NCBI RefSeq assembly: GCF_002909485.1
Contig: NZ_PPXG01000001.1
Span: forward strand, 558,001 to 622,000
Reading direction: 5' to 3'
DNA length: 64,000 nucleotides
From: Stutzerimonas stutzeri
Lineage (GTDB): Bacteria; Pseudomonadota; Gammaproteobacteria; Pseudomonadales; Pseudomonadaceae
Positions 1 through 9,581 of this stretch are shown here, in pieces. The translations under genes were made by a program, and so were the position numbers. The notes below the pieces were generated by a model. It was not told the DNA's origin. It did not search any database and was given only the letters and a program-made list of their open reading frames with translations. Each line of letters begins with the position of its first letter. Within the stretch, counting starts at the first letter, position 1.

Positions 1-1702
1 GAAGATCGATTTCCCAGCCTTTACTGCGTTGCTCACCCACCTGAATGCTGTAAGTGAACGTCGGGTCATTGGGGTCCGACACCAGCCCGTCTTTGCGACG
101 GATGTCGAAGTACGCCAGCGTCGGTGTCAGACGACCGTCTAGCAGGCTGAACTTGGCGCCGACCTCATACTGTTCACCCTTCACTGGTGACGGCAGTTCG
201 CCGCCCTGCAGGATGCCGTTGTTCAGCTCAGTACGCATCGAACGCGACCAGCTGGCGTAGAGCGATAGCGGGTCCACCGGCGTCCAGGTCAGCCCCACCC
301 GTGGTGAAAAGGCGCTGAAGCTCTTTTCTGCAGGCTCGTCGAGACCGTAGAAATCATCGATTGCCGATGCCTCTATATGATCGAAGCGGCCACCAAGCAG
401 CAGACGCCAACGCTCTTCGACACCAAAGGTCAGCTCGTCCTGTGCATAGAGCGCCCACGAATCGTTGATAAAGCGCCCCTCCCCAGCGGGCGAAAGTGCC
501 GACGGCGGCGTGCCATACACCGGGTTGTTGAAGTCGATGAAGCTGGTCGAGCCAACGGCTGCGTCATAGTCCCACCAATCGCGACTGTATTCGGTGCCCA
601 GCAGGATGCGATGGCCGATAGCGCCAGTGCTGAAGCGCCGGCTGACCTCGGCAAGCCCCGTGGCATCAATCTGTCGATCATGGTTGAGCTGAGGGCGTCG
701 CGACACGGTCGGATTCTCAGGCGTCCCCCCGATGCCGCCGTTAAAGAAACCATACGAATACCAGGATGCGTCGAGCCGCGCATCGGAGACCTGCAGAGCC
801 GTATGCAGGTCCCAGTTGTCATCAAGCGCATGATCCAAGGTCACCGAAGCCAGCTTGCTGATCGCACTGGCGCGCGTGTGAGGCTCGGCAAAGTTTCGCT
901 CGATGGGCGCACTCAGATACAGCTCGTTGTTGCCGAAACCGCGGTCCATATCCGCGACCTTGCGTGCATATTCAAATTCGAAGGTCAGGGCCGTCTCAGG
1001 CGCCAGTTGCCAGGTCAGCACCGGTGAGATGAACTGGCTCTCGTTATCGACGAAGTCACGGAAGCTGCCGTTGTCCTGCCAGGCTGCAGTCAGGCGATAG
1101 CCCAGGTTGTCGCCCAGCGGGCCGGAGGTATCCAGCGTTGATCGGTAGAAATCGTAACGCCCTGCGCTGAAGTCAACCTGCGTACGCTGCTCGGCCAATG
1201 GTTTCTTAGTTACCAGATTGACCACGCCACCAGGCTCGAAACGCCCATAAAGCGCCGATGATGGGCCCTTAAGGACCTCGATCTGCTCGATGTTGACGAG
1301 GTCATCAATGGCCACGAAATTGGCGCGTCGTACACCATTTTTCAGGTTGGCTTCGGTGCCGAACCCGCGCAGCCGAAAACGATCATTTACCCCGCCGAAC
1401 CCGACCTGATTGGTGATGCCGGGCACCGTGCGGATGGCCTCACCAAACGTCGTTACGCCGCGATCCTCGATCAGTTCGCGGGTCACGGTTTGGATTGAAA
1501 AAGGCGTTTGCTTGACCGGTGTATCGCTCTTGTTCGCGGTGGGCGCAACCGTGGCGCGATAGCCCTGCTCGCGGGTGCCAACCACTTCCGTAGCGTCCAG
1601 CTCTATGGGATCGGGCTTGGCTTGAGCATTAGCGGCCAAAGCACAAAGTGAAATCGCACCGACAACTTTCAAACGCCGACCGAAGCCATTCGTATGGGTC
1701 AT
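1..1702 (-). CDS. TonB-dependent siderophore-type receptor, C-terminus cut by window edge
   Basis: Outer-membrane receptor for TonB-driven uptake of a metal chelate. The reading frame is open from ATG at 1702 down to base 1, so about 567 residues are seen and the last beta-strands lie outside. The translation starts MTHTNGFGRRLKVVG with a signal peptide ending near AANAQA. A plug domain follows (VKQTPFSIQTVTRELIEDRG, RLRGFG, LKGPSSALYGRFEPGGVVNL), the pattern of the FhuA/FpvA/FoxA siderophore-receptor class. Near the window edge the barrel motif QVGEQRSKGWEIDL is read. A Zur-like box lies 64-78 bp upstream and is shared with the divergent small gene and COG0523 gene, so zinc control is more likely than iron control (inference). 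No strong ribosome binding site is seen before 1702. The ligand cannot be read from sequence. Confidence 0.9.
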   Translation of the reverse strand, partial: MTHTNGFGRRLKVVGAISLCALAANAQAKPDPIELDATEVVGTREQGYRATVAPTANKSDTPVKQTPFSIQTVTRELIEDRGVTTFGEAIRTVPGITNQVGFGGVNDRFRLRGFGTEANLKNGVRRANFVAIDDLVNIEQIEVLKGPSSALYGRFEPGGVVNLVTKKPLAEQRTQVDFSAGRYDFYRSTLDTSGPLGDNLGYRLTAAWQDNGSFRDFVDNESQFISPVLTWQLAPETALTFEFEYARKVADMDRGFGNNELYLSAPIERNFAEPHTRASAISKLASVTLDHALDDNWDLHTALQVSDARLDASWYSYGFFNGGIGGTPENPTVSRRPQLNHDRQIDATGLAEVSRRFSTGAIGHRILLGTEYSRDWWDYDAAVGSTSFIDFNNPVYGTPPSALSPAGEGRFINDSWALYAQDELTFGVEERWRLLLGGRFDHIEASAIDDFYGLDEPAEKSFSAFSPRVGLTWTPVDPLSLYASWSRSMRTELNNGILQGGELPSPVKGEQYEVGAKFSLLDGRLTPTLAYFDIRRKDGLVSDPNDPTFTYSIQVGEQRSKGWEIDL

Positions 1703-1765
1703 TTTATTGTTCGCATCAAGAAGCAGACATGGAGACCTATGCCTATCGGTATAGGAAAAAGATAA

Positions 1766-1780
1766 AGTTACGTTATAACA
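1766..1780. promoter_or_regulatory. Zur-like box, divergent promoter
   Basis: AGTTACGTTATAACA matches the 7-1-7 gammaproteobacterial Zur pattern TGTTATA-N-TATAACA at 11 of 14 fixed positions, with a perfect right half. It lies between the TonB receptor (minus strand, ATG 1702) and the small gene plus COG0523 GTPase (plus strand, ATG 1838), so one site could control both directions. Confidence 0.65.
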
Positions 1781-1837
1781 TCTTTGTGAACAAGCGAACC
1801 CTACTGAGGCAGACCGTGCAAGCGTTGAGGATCAACT

Positions 1838-2077
1838 ATGAAAGACACCCCTGCGATACCTGACAGCTACGTCGCGTGGCGACACTGCATCACCGTTGAG
1901 TGCGGCATCCCCCTGACCACCGAATTCGTCCAGCGGCGGCTGGCTGTACTGACCAATCCCAAGGAGTATGAGACGCAGCGCTTTGCCGAGGTGTACGGGC
2001 CTGGACACCTACAAGCCGTGCTGGCCTGGTACCAACGGGCTGCCCTGGACGCCCAAGCACGTAATGCGCTCACCTGA
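1838..2077 (+). CDS. Small conserved-looking protein of unknown function in zinc island
   Basis: A 79-residue soluble protein that I do not recognise as a named family. The ATG at 1838 has a good ribosome binding site (GAGG about 8 bases upstream). The protein is rich in aromatic and charged residues (motifs SYVAWRHCITVECGIPLT, YGPGHLQAVLAWYQRAA) with two Cys and two His but no metal-site spacing. It is the first gene after the Zur-like box at 1766 and is followed, 133 bp on, by a COG0523 GTPase. As I recall, small hypothetical genes also sit next to COG0523 genes in the P. aeruginosa PA5532-PA5541 zinc region, which supports it being real. An overlapping plus-strand frame (1968-2153) is less convincing. 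Confidence 0.6.
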   Translation: MKDTPAIPDSYVAWRHCITVECGIPLTTEFVQRRLAVLTNPKEYETQRFAEVYGPGHLQAVLAWYQRAALDAQARNALT

Positions 2078-2210
2078 TACCGCTACTGCAGAGTGCTTCA
2101 AGTGCTTACGCTCCCCACCTGGGTATCTATCGCAACCTGCACGCCATCACTGATTGTTGTGCGGCACAAGCCAGGACACCCTCTCGCCGCCGCACCCGAG
2201 GACCTAAAAA

Positions 2211-3317
2211 TTGAGTGACGCCCCCAAACATGCGCTTATACCTGTCACCCTTTTGACGGGCTTTCTTGGCAGCGGCAAAACCACGCTTTTGAACAACCTG
2301 GTTCGGCAACCTGCCCTGGCCGATGCCTTGGTCATCATCAACGAGTTCGGCGAGATCCCCCTCGACCATGCCTTAGTCGCGCACAGCACCGAGAATCTGG
2401 TAATGGAGATGAGCAGCGGATGCCTGTGCTGCACCATACGCGGCGATCTGGTGCAGACACTGCGCGACATTACCTGGCGCTTTGCCCGCGAAGGCCAACG
2501 GCAGTTCCGGCGAGTACTGATTGAAACTACCGGGCTTGCCGATCCCGCACCGATCATCCATACCCTGATGACGCACCCGATGATCGCTTCGCGCTACCGC
2601 CTCGACGGTATCGTCGCCACGGTCGATCTGGCGATAGGTTCGAATACCCTGGATCGAGAAATCGAAGCGACCAAGCAAGCGGCAATGGCGGACTGTCTGT
2701 TGCTGACCAAAGCCGACCTGGCAACCACCGAGCAGCTGAACGACATGATGCGCCGCCTCGACCCTATAAATCCGGCGGCGCCGCGCTGGATGGTGAGCCA
2801 GGGTGAGATTGATGCCTCGAAGCTGCTCGACCTTGGCCTGTTCTCCACCGAAGGCAAAGGGCCGAACGTGGAGCGCTGGCTACGTGAGGAAGCGTACACC
2901 GCGCCTGGACATGATCACTCTGAACATGAACATGAACATGAACATGGGCATGAACATGGGCATGCTGAGACTCACCACCACCACCACCACCACCACCACC
3001 ACCACATCAATCGGCACGGCAGCCACATTCGTGCATTCTGCTACTACATCGACACACCGATTTCGCACGACTTGCTGGAGGCTTGGCTAGAAACGCTGAC
3101 CAGCTTTGCTGGAAGCAATCTGCTGCGTCTTAAAGGCATCCTGAACATCGAAGGCAACGAGAAACCGGTGGTCATTCACGGCGTGCAGCATATGCTCCAC
3201 CCCCTAGCGACGCTGCCGGTTTGGCCAAGCGACGATCGCCGCTCGCGTCTGGTGTTCATCACCCGCGATCTGGAACGCGAGACGATCGAAAAGCTGTTCC
3301 GCGCGCTGAACCACTGA
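2211..3317 (+). CDS. COG0523 (CobW/ZigA-type) GTPase metallochaperone with His-rich linker
   Basis: A 368-residue G3E-family GTPase thought to deliver zinc to client proteins under starvation. The N-terminal domain has the P-loop GFLGSGKT (17-24), NEFGE (44-48), the family hallmark CLCC (71-74) and the TKAD guanine-specificity motif (166-169). Residues 234-265 form a His-rich linker: alternating Glu/Gly-His pairs and then eleven consecutive His (255-265). The CobW C-terminal domain spans about 272-365. The start is TTG at 2211, with GAGG 9 bases upstream; the next in-frame Met (about residue 65) lies beyond the P-loop, so TTG is the only workable start. The gene lies in the operon after the Zur-like box at 1766. 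Subfamily (ZigA, YeiR, YjiA) is not certain. Confidence 0.92.
   Translation: MSDAPKHALIPVTLLTGFLGSGKTTLLNNLVRQPALADALVIINEFGEIPLDHALVAHSTENLVMEMSSGCLCCTIRGDLVQTLRDITWRFAREGQRQFRRVLIETTGLADPAPIIHTLMTHPMIASRYRLDGIVATVDLAIGSNTLDREIEATKQAAMADCLLLTKADLATTEQLNDMMRRLDPINPAAPRWMVSQGEIDASKLLDLGLFSTEGKGPNVERWLREEAYTAPGHDHSEHEHEHEHGHEHGHAETHHHHHHHHHHHINRHGSHIRAFCYYIDTPISHDLLEAWLETLTSFAGSNLLRLKGILNIEGNEKPVVIHGVQHMLHPLATLPVWPSDDRRSRLVFITRDLERETIEKLFRALNH
2922..3005 (+). repeat. In-frame simple-sequence repeats encoding the His-rich linker
   Basis: Seven hexamer units at 2922-2963 (mostly GAACAT, two GGGCAT) are followed nine bases later by eleven pure CAC codons at 2973-3005. Both keep the reading frame when units of 3 or 6 bases are gained or lost, so linker length could vary by slippage without breaking the gene. 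Confidence 0.9.
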
Positions 3318-3331
3318 ACCACTGAACCTCA

Positions 3332-3349
3332 GCCGCCTTGGCAGGCGGC
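3332..3349. terminator. Hairpin between convergent COG0523 and queD2 genes
   Basis: GCCGCCT-TGGC-AGGCGGC, a perfect 7-bp stem, 15 bases after the COG0523 stop and 52 bases beyond the queD2 stop. No T-run follows on either strand, so rho-independent termination is only possible. Just before it the bases CTGAACCA repeat in tandem around the stop codon. Confidence 0.4.
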
Positions 3350-3400
3350 AGCAATCTTGCTATCCGTCATGGAATGTCATCCCTCTAGCGCATTGCTGAG

Positions 3401-3979
3401 TCAGGGAGCCTGGTTAATAAACGGCTCTCCTTCCAGCAACTGGCTGAACATGTCCGGATTACACCATTCCGCTCGAACCCTGGGCGAAAATTCGATCGCC
3501 TTGAGGCGAATCTCGCCCATCCTCTGGTTGAACGCATCCTCACGAAAGCACTGGGCGTAGCCCGTATCGGTCTCATGGGCGATGACCGAATGCAGCCGCA
3601 CGCCCGACTCACCGTTGGCCATCTGAGTATTGGCAAGCACCGCATCGATCAGGCGGAAAAATACCCGCGAGAACTGCTCGGCACTGGGCGACACCGGCAG
3701 ACCGACCCAGCGCTCGGAAAAGCGCTGGCACTGGGCGATATAGTCTGGATCGTCGCCCTGCCAGAAGGTCACGGCGTGATCGAATGCATCAATGAAATCG
3801 GCTACCGATCCTTTGAGCAGGCCGAAGTCGTAGACCATCTGGCCCTGGTCGAGCGCGTCCGCCTCAAGAAGCACCTCGACCTTGTAGGAGTGGCCATGCA
3901 GGGAGCGCGAGCAACGTCGCGTGGTGCAATTGCGGACGATATGCGCACTCTCGAACTTGAACAGTTTGCGAATCAGCAC
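3401..3979 (-). CDS. 6-carboxytetrahydropterin synthase-like protein (QueD paralog)
   Basis: A 192-residue PTPS/QueD-family enzyme, expected to make 6-carboxytetrahydropterin on the queuosine/7-deazaguanine route. The zinc triad of the family is visible: H13 in FESAH and H28/H30 in LHGH, with C23 (or C18) placed as the catalytic Cys. At 192 residues it is longer than E. coli QueD (about 120), so a different substrate is possible. Start is GTG at 3979, which overlaps the thrS2 stop by 7 bases, so translation is coupled. It is the last gene of the Zur-box operon starting at folE2. QueD2-type paralogs are among the genes reported near COG0523/Zur sites in comparative work, which fits a low-zinc role, although the zinc ligands are kept. 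Confidence 0.8.
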   Translation of the reverse strand: MLIRKLFKFESAHIVRNCTTRRCSRSLHGHSYKVEVLLEADALDQGQMVYDFGLLKGSVADFIDAFDHAVTFWQGDDPDYIAQCQRFSERWVGLPVSPSAEQFSRVFFRLIDAVLANTQMANGESGVRLHSVIAHETDTGYAQCFREDAFNQRMGEIRLKAIEFSPRVRAEWCNPDMFSQLLEGEPFINQAP

Positions 3980-5913
3980 GGTAGCGCCTCGGCTGCTTCG
4001 TGATGGCGAGCCAGCTTTGCCTGGTCGAACAGCAGCGTCGCCAAGGCATCCAGCGGCATCGAGCCCAGATCCTCGCCGCGCAGCATGCGTACGGAAACGT
4101 GGCGATCCTGCTTTTCCTTATCGCCCACCACCAACAGATAGGGCACCTTTTGCAAGGTGTACTCGCGGATCTTGTAGCCGATCTTCTCGTTGCGAAGATC
4201 CGCCGTCACTCGCAAGCCATTGCGTTTTAGCCGGCTGGCGACTTCACGTGCGTAATCATCCTGCGCCTCGCTGATATTCAGCACGACCGCCTGCTGGGGC
4301 GCCAACCACAACGGGAAAGCACCGCTGTATTGCTCGATGAGAATACCGATGAAACGTTCCAGCGAGCCAAACAAGGCGCGATGCAGCATTACCGGCCGTT
4401 GCCGCTCGCCCTGCTCGTCGATGTAGTGGATGTCGAAGCGTTCCGGCAGATTGAGGTCTACCTGCAACGTGCCGCATTGCCAGTCGCGGCCAATGGCATC
4501 GCGCAGCACGAACTCGAGCTTCGGTCCGTAGAAGGCGCCCTCGCCCGGATTGAGTTGGTAGTCCACGCCGATACGGTGCAGCGCACCGGACAGCGCGCCT
4601 TCCAGCTTGTCCCAGGTTCCGTCAGTACCAATGCGATTGGCCGGCCGCGTCGACAGTTTGACCGCGACGTCTTCGAAGCCAAAATCACGGTAGATGTCGA
4701 ACACCAGTTCGATGGTGTCGGCACACTCCTGTTCCATCTGTTCAGGCGTACAGAATATGTGCGCATCGTCCTGGGTGAAGTGTCTTACCCGCAGCAGCCC
4801 ATGCAACGCACCCGACGGCTCGTAACGATGCACTTTGCCGAACTCGGCCATGCGCAGCGGCAGATCGCGGTAGCTCTTGATGCCGCGTGCATACAACGAC
4901 ACCGCGCCAGGGCAGTTCATCGGTTTGAGGGCGAATACACGTTCATCCTCGGTGCTGGTCGTAAACATGTTCTCGCGGTAGTTGAACCAGTGCCCGGAGG
5001 TCTCCCACAGGCCGCGGTCCATGACGTCCGGCGTGTTGACCTCGACATAGCCCGCCACCTCTTGGCGCTGGCGCATGTAGCCAAGCAGTGTTTGAAAGAG
5101 CGTCCAGCCTTTGGGATGCCAGAACACCGACCCCGGGGCCATGTCGTCGAAATGAAACAGGTCCAGATGCGCGCCGAGTTTGCGATGGTCGCGCTTTTCC
5201 GCCTCTTCGATTCGCTGCAGGTAGGCAGCCAACTGTTTCTTGTCTGCCCACGCCGTACCGTAAATCCGCTGTAGTTGCTCGTTCTTGGAGTCGCCGCGCC
5301 AGTAGGCGCCCGATAGTTTGGTCAGGCGAAACGCTTTTAGAAAACGCGTATTGGGCACGTGTGGACCACGGCACATGTCCACGTACTCTTCATGGAAGTA
5401 CAGGCCCATGGCTTGTTCGTCGGGCATGTCCTCAATCAGGCGTAGCTTGTACTCCTCATTACGCGCGCGAAAAACGGCAATGACTTCATCACGTGGCGTC
5501 ACCTGCTTGATGACGTCGTATTCCTTGTCGATCAGCTCGCGCATGCGTTGTTCGATCATGGCCAGGTCATAGGGCGTAAAAGGCCGCTCGAAAGCGATGT
5601 CGTAATAAAAGCCGTCCTCGATGACAGGGCCGATAACCATCCGTGCAGTCGGATACAGCTGTTTCACGGCATGCCCCACCAGGTGCGCACAGGAATGGCG
5701 AATGATCTCGATGCCTTCCGCATCCTTGGCTGTGATGATCTGCAAGTGGGCGTCGTGATCGATCAGGTCGCACGCGTCGACCAAAGTGCCATCGACCTTG
5801 CCGGCGATGGTTGCTTTGGCAAGCCCCGCGCCAATATCGGCCGCAACCTGCTGTACGAAAACCGGTTCGGCGTAGCGACGAACGCTCGCGTCGGGGAGAG
5901 TGATGTCGATCAT
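3973..5913 (-). CDS. thrS2: Threonyl-tRNA synthetase, low-zinc paralog
   Basis: A 646-residue class II synthetase, about E. coli ThrRS length. The TGS domain spans about 1-62, the editing domain has H73/H77 (HSCAH) and C181/H185 (CRGPH), then the catalytic core and an anticodon-binding domain from about 540. Start is ATG 5913 (AGGA at good spacing); a longer upstream frame overlaps pyrC2 and reads nonsense. Catalytic zinc ligands C334, H385 and H511 are all present at E. coli numbering, so this is not a zinc-free enzyme. MNCPG is followed by Ala where housekeeping enzymes usually have His. It lies 17 bp after pyrC2 in the folE2 operon. Zur-regulated second ThrRS genes are described in other bacteria, for example Anabaena. 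That a housekeeping thrS exists elsewhere in the genome is inference. Confidence 0.92.
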   Translation of the reverse strand: MIDITLPDASVRRYAEPVFVQQVAADIGAGLAKATIAGKVDGTLVDACDLIDHDAHLQIITAKDAEGIEIIRHSCAHLVGHAVKQLYPTARMVIGPVIEDGFYYDIAFERPFTPYDLAMIEQRMRELIDKEYDVIKQVTPRDEVIAVFRARNEEYKLRLIEDMPDEQAMGLYFHEEYVDMCRGPHVPNTRFLKAFRLTKLSGAYWRGDSKNEQLQRIYGTAWADKKQLAAYLQRIEEAEKRDHRKLGAHLDLFHFDDMAPGSVFWHPKGWTLFQTLLGYMRQRQEVAGYVEVNTPDVMDRGLWETSGHWFNYRENMFTTSTEDERVFALKPMNCPGAVSLYARGIKSYRDLPLRMAEFGKVHRYEPSGALHGLLRVRHFTQDDAHIFCTPEQMEQECADTIELVFDIYRDFGFEDVAVKLSTRPANRIGTDGTWDKLEGALSGALHRIGVDYQLNPGEGAFYGPKLEFVLRDAIGRDWQCGTLQVDLNLPERFDIHYIDEQGERQRPVMLHRALFGSLERFIGILIEQYSGAFPLWLAPQQAVVLNISEAQDDYAREVASRLKRNGLRVTADLRNEKIGYKIREYTLQKVPYLLVVGDKEKQDRHVSVRMLRGEDLGSMPLDALATLLFDQAKLARHHEAAEALPC

Positions 5914-5930
5914 TGGATGTCCTGTGCGAA

Positions 5931-7268
5931 TCAACGGTTGAAACTGAGCGGCAAGCCTTCGCAGTCGTCCTGCACGCGTCCCTGATGCCAGGCCAGCTGC
6001 CCAGACACCACGGTGGTACGCACAGCATGACGAAAGCTGCGGCCCTTGAAGGGTGTCCAGCCGCAATGGGCGAGTACGGGCTGTTCGTCCACCGGTTGTG
6101 GCACTGCCAGGCGCTCCACGAGAGTCAAGTCAGCCCAATAGCCTTCACGCAGATAACCGCGTTCACGTATGCCGAACAGCTCGGCCACGGCATGACTGGT
6201 CTTGCGCACCAGGTGCGTTAACGGCAGCGCGCCCTCCTCCACCAACTCCAACAGCGCAGGCAAGGCGTGCTGCACCAGGGGCAGGCCTGAAGGTGCCTGA
6301 GCGTAAGCACGGCTTTTCTCTTCGAGCGTGTGGGGCGCATGGTCGGTGCCGATTACATCGATACGGTCACAGAGCAGTGCCTGCCGCAGGGCATCACGAT
6401 CAGCGCGAGTTTTGATCGCCGGGTTGCACTTGATCAGGTTGCCCAGCGCGGCATAGTCGCTGTCATCGAACAGCAGATGATGAGCGCAAACTTCGGCGGT
6501 GATGCGCTTGCCGGCTAGCGGGCCGGGAGTGAACAGCGCTAACTCCCGCGCCGTGGTCAGGTGCAGCACGTGCAGGCGAGTACCGCAGCGTCTTGCCAGG
6601 TCCACGGCGAAACTGGACGATCGATAGCAGGCTTCGGCATCGCGTATCAACGGATGCGCCGAGGGCGGAATGTGATCGCCATGAAGCTCTCGCAGGCGAG
6701 CCTCATTGGCCAGGATGCTGGGGGTGTGCTCACAGTGGGCGAGCAGAATCGTCGGCACGCAGCTGAACAAACGCTCCAATATCTCAGGATCGTCCACCAG
6801 CATGTCGCCTGTCGACGCGCCCATGAACACCTTTACTCCGCCAACCGCGGCTGGGTCGAGCGCGGCAACGGTGTCGAGGTTGTCGCGACTGACGCCGAAG
6901 TGGAACGCATAGTTGGCCTTTGCGCCTGCAGCCGCCCGGCGTTTTTTATCGGCCAGTGCGTCCAGCGTCAGGGTTGGAGGCGCAGTATTGGGCATGTCCA
7001 TGAAGCTGGTGATACCACCGGCCACGGCCGCGCGCGACTCGCTGGCGATGCAGCCCTTGTGCGGCGCGCCCGGCTCGCGAAAGTGAACTTGATCGTCGAT
7101 CATTCCCGGCATCAGCCACTGCCCGGCGGCGTCGATTTCGACACGCGCACGTATGCCCTCGATGCTAGTGGCGATTTTCTCAATTCGTCCGTGGGCAACC
7201 AGCACGTCGCTCTCGAATTCACGCCCTTCGTTCACCAATCGAGCGTTGCGGATAAGGATGTCAGTCAT
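5931..7268 (-). CDS. pyrC: Dihydroorotase paralog, class I type (PyrC2/PyrQ)
   Basis: A 445-residue amidohydrolase of pyrimidine synthesis that converts carbamoyl-aspartate to dihydroorotate. It resembles the P. aeruginosa PA5541 (pyrQ) product. Metal-site residues read from the sequence are H62, carbamylatable K146 (GGVKVFMG), H181, H236 (LHVLHLTTA) and D309 (GTDHAPH). The usual HxH pair after strand 1 is QVH here (Q60, H62), so one ligand of the binuclear centre is replaced. The following REPG substrate motif is intact. Start ATG 7268 is 3 bp after the carbonic anhydrase stop. The altered site and the Zur-box operon suggest an enzyme working with less zinc or another metal (inference). Confidence 0.9.
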   Translation of the reverse strand: MTDILIRNARLVNEGREFESDVLVAHGRIEKIATSIEGIRARVEIDAAGQWLMPGMIDDQVHFREPGAPHKGCIASESRAAVAGGITSFMDMPNTAPPTLTLDALADKKRRAAAGAKANYAFHFGVSRDNLDTVAALDPAAVGGVKVFMGASTGDMLVDDPEILERLFSCVPTILLAHCEHTPSILANEARLRELHGDHIPPSAHPLIRDAEACYRSSSFAVDLARRCGTRLHVLHLTTARELALFTPGPLAGKRITAEVCAHHLLFDDSDYAALGNLIKCNPAIKTRADRDALRQALLCDRIDVIGTDHAPHTLEEKSRAYAQAPSGLPLVQHALPALLELVEEGALPLTHLVRKTSHAVAELFGIRERGYLREGYWADLTLVERLAVPQPVDEQPVLAHCGWTPFKGRSFRHAVRTTVVSGQLAWHQGRVQDDCEGLPLSFNR

Positions 7269-7271
7269 CTG

Positions 7272-7832
7272 TCAAAACTCGTTCTGCAGGGCCTTGTAGC
7301 CCCGAACCAGATCAATGTTGGCGCGAGCGACATCTTCTGAAAATTCAGACGCGGAAATGCTCACCGGAGGGTAACGATCGAGGTCCGTATGCGGGCCAAT
7401 GTGCTCAGTCGGCGGCACGTAGAAATTTTCCGGCAGATCGCGGCCATCGACGACCGAGTTGTGCCGCACCACGCAGCCGTCGCCCACCCGACAGTTGAAC
7501 AACACGCTGTTGAACCCTATGAAAACGCGATCACCCACGACACAGGGACCATGCACAATGGAACGATGGGCAATGGAACTGTACTCGCCAATCACCACGG
7601 CGGCCCCGGATTTGGAGTGAATGACCACACCGTCCTGGATATTGGAATTGGCACCGATCACGATCGGCTCCATGTCGCCACTGGCGTCGACCTCATCGGC
7701 GCGAATCACCGCGTAGGGACCAACGAACACGTTGTCCTTGATGATCACCTTCCCGCAGATGATGGCGGTCTTGTCGATATAGGCTGACTCGGCAATTACC
7801 GGAAGATGGCCAGAGGGGTTCCTGCGAATCAT
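7272..7832 (-). CDS. Gamma-class carbonic anhydrase family protein
   Basis: A 186-residue left-handed beta-helix protein with hexapeptide repeats (VIIKDNVFVGPYAVIRAD, VVIGEYSSIAH, VVGDRVFIG). The three metal His of gamma carbonic anhydrases are present: H72 (VVIHS), H89 and H94 (AHRSIVHG). Gamma enzymes can use iron or cobalt as well as zinc, so this is a plausible substitute for a zinc-only beta or alpha enzyme. It corresponds to PA5540 in the P. aeruginosa zinc cluster (from memory). The ATG at 7832 overlaps the yidD2 stop (ATGA), and pyrC2 follows within 3 bp. Activity as carbonic anhydrase is not proven for all members of this fold. Confidence 0.88.
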   Translation of the reverse strand: MIRRNPSGHLPVIAESAYIDKTAIICGKVIIKDNVFVGPYAVIRADEVDASGDMEPIVIGANSNIQDGVVIHSKSGAAVVIGEYSSIAHRSIVHGPCVVGDRVFIGFNSVLFNCRVGDGCVVRHNSVVDGRDLPENFYVPPTEHIGPHTDLDRYPPVSISASEFSEDVARANIDLVRGYKALQNEF

Positions 7833-8095
7833 CAGTGACGGTCCTGTTCATGGTGTGCATGGTTGTCGCAGCGGCCTGGCACTGGGTCATAGCCTCCCGG
7901 ATGCCAAGGGTGACAACGCAGCAGGCGGCGCAGCGACAACAGTGAACCGCGCGCAAACCCATGTTGATTGAGCGCTTCCAGGGCGTACTCCGAACACGTG
8001 GGATAAAAACGGCAGCGCGGGCCGAGCAGTGGGCTGATCAGGTACTGGTAGGCGCGTATCAACCCCTTGGCCAGTTTTCTTGGCCAGTGCTTCAT
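7832..8095 (-). CDS. yidD: YidD-family membrane protein insertion efficiency factor, paralog in zinc operon
   Basis: An 87-residue YidD protein. The hallmark stretches are [19 protein letters not shown] and [14 protein letters not shown], with an N-terminal amphipathic helix ([13 protein letters not shown]). YidD assists YidC-dependent insertion of inner-membrane proteins and is normally encoded between rnpA and yidC. Here it sits between cysS2 and the carbonic anhydrase gene with 4-base and 3-base overlaps, so it must be translated with the low-zinc operon. It has three conserved Cys and a His-rich C-terminal tail ([11 protein letters not shown]) that might bind metal (inference). It is probably a second copy. 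Confidence 0.88.
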   Translation of the reverse strand: MKHWPRKLAKGLIRAYQYLISPLLGPRCRFYPTCSEYALEALNQHGFARGSLLSLRRLLRCHPWHPGGYDPVPGRCDNHAHHEQDRH

Positions 8096-9513
8096 GACAG
8101 TTGCTCACTTTGGCTGTACCAGTGTGTGCCGTCGGGCTTGTCCTCAAGGAGGATGCCAGCACGCAGTAGTTGGTCGCGCAGATCATCAGCGCGCTCGAAC
8201 TCTCTACGACCTCGCGCCTGGTTGCGCTGGGCAATCAGCGCGTCCACCCAGGCGGCGTCTATCGGCGCAGACTCGCGCTTGCTCGCCAGCTCCGCTATGG
8301 CCTGGGCGGGTTCCTGCTGCAACAGGCCGAGCAGTGCAGCGGATGCCAGAAGGGTCGACTTCAACTCGCGGCGTTCGTCTTCCACGCAGCTGGCGTCCAG
8401 CTGCCCGGCAAGCTGATGGAGCCTTGCCAGGGCTGCAGAAACGTTCAAATCGTTACCAAGAGCAGCGACGACCACGGCGTCTGGTGGTGTCTGTGCCGTG
8501 GATATGGCGTCCACCTGCGCCAGGCTTTTATAGAAGCGCAGCAGAACCCGCCTGGACGCCTCCAGGCGCTCGTCGTTCCAGTCCAGCGGCTGACGATAGT
8601 GGGTCGAGAGCAGCGCCAGGCGGATCGCCTCGCCGGGCGCCTGCGCAAGCAGGTCACGCACCAGCAGCACATTACCCAACGACTTGGACATCTTCTGTCC
8701 ATCCACCGTGACAAAGCTGTTGTGGACCCACGTGTGACAGTACGGCTCGCCGTCATGGGCACAGGTGCCCTGGGCAATTTCGTTTTCGTGATGCGGAAAG
8801 ATCAGATCCTGACCGCCGCCGTGGATATCGATGGTGCGCCCCAGGTGCCGCTCCACCATCGCCGAACATTCGATGTGCCAACCCGGACGGCCTCTGCCCC
8901 AAGGGCTGTCCCAGCCAGGCTGCTCGGCGTCGGATGGCTTCCAGAGCACAAAATCCAATGGGTCGCGCTTGTAGGGCGCCACCTCTACACGTGCGCCGGC
9001 AAGCATGTCCTCAGGCCGCCGTCCGGAAAGGGCTCCGTAACCTGCGTACGAAGCCACGTGAAAAAGCACGTGCCCCTCGGCTTCATAGGCGTGGCCGCGC
9101 TCGATGAGTTTCGAGACCAAACTGATGATGTCTGGAATGTGCTCGGTGACTCGCGGTTCCAGATCCGGTTCAGCGACGCAAAGTGCTCGCATGTCGGTAT
9201 GGTAGGCGTCGATGTAGCGGTCGGTGATGACGCTGATCGGCACGCCCGCCTCCTGCGCCGCCGCGTTGATCTTGTCATCCACGTCGGTGAAATTGCGCGC
9301 ATAGACCAAACGGCCATGCCGATGGCGCAATAGCCGCGCCAACATGTCGAATACCACGGCAGGGCGAGCGTTGCCGATATGAGCGAAGTTGTAGACCGTG
9401 GGCCCGCAGACGTACAGGGTTACCCGCTCCGGGTTAGCGGGCACGAAAGGCTGCTTGCCCCGCGCCAGGGTGTTGTACAACTGGATTGGCTCGATCTGGC
9501 CGGCCACCGTCAT
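8092..9513 (-). CDS. cysS2: Cysteinyl-tRNA synthetase, low-zinc paralog
   Basis: A 473-residue class I synthetase, close to E. coli CysRS (461). The HIGH motif is HIGN (45-48) and KMSKS is at 274-278. The substrate-thiol zinc site is intact: C36, C216, H241, E245 (C28, C209, H234, E238 in E. coli). It therefore still needs zinc for Cys recognition, and its advantage under starvation may be affinity or extra dosage (inference). Start ATG 9513 is 68 bp after the folE2 stop with no obvious terminator between. Its stop overlaps the yidD2 ATG by 4 bases. Confidence 0.92.
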   Translation of the reverse strand: MTVAGQIEPIQLYNTLARGKQPFVPANPERVTLYVCGPTVYNFAHIGNARPAVVFDMLARLLRHRHGRLVYARNFTDVDDKINAAAQEAGVPISVITDRYIDAYHTDMRALCVAEPDLEPRVTEHIPDIISLVSKLIERGHAYEAEGHVLFHVASYAGYGALSGRRPEDMLAGARVEVAPYKRDPLDFVLWKPSDAEQPGWDSPWGRGRPGWHIECSAMVERHLGRTIDIHGGGQDLIFPHHENEIAQGTCAHDGEPYCHTWVHNSFVTVDGQKMSKSLGNVLLVRDLLAQAPGEAIRLALLSTHYRQPLDWNDERLEASRRVLLRFYKSLAQVDAISTAQTPPDAVVVAALGNDLNVSAALARLHQLAGQLDASCVEDERRELKSTLLASAALLGLLQQEPAQAIAELASKRESAPIDAAWVDALIAQRNQARGRREFERADDLRDQLLRAGILLEDKPDGTHWYSQSEQLS

Positions 9514-9581
9514 GACAATGCCTCCGTTTATCGATCAAATGCGCGCCGCACAGGCGCGGAAGTAGCCAAAAGCCGCCTCAC

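Noticed and set aside
377..1027. 216-codon plus-strand frame
   Set aside because: It is antisense to the TonB receptor that reads through 1-1702 on the minus strand.
2922..3005. CRISPR-like direct repeats
   Set aside because: Units are 3 and 6 bases, in frame inside a GTPase gene, with no spacers.
4330..5274. Long plus-strand open frame of 314 codons
   Set aside because: It is the complement of thrS2, whose motifs are unmistakable; the antisense frame has no domain and no ribosome site.
8170..9333. 387-codon plus-strand frame
   Set aside because: Complement of cysS2; composition is typical of high-GC shadow frames.
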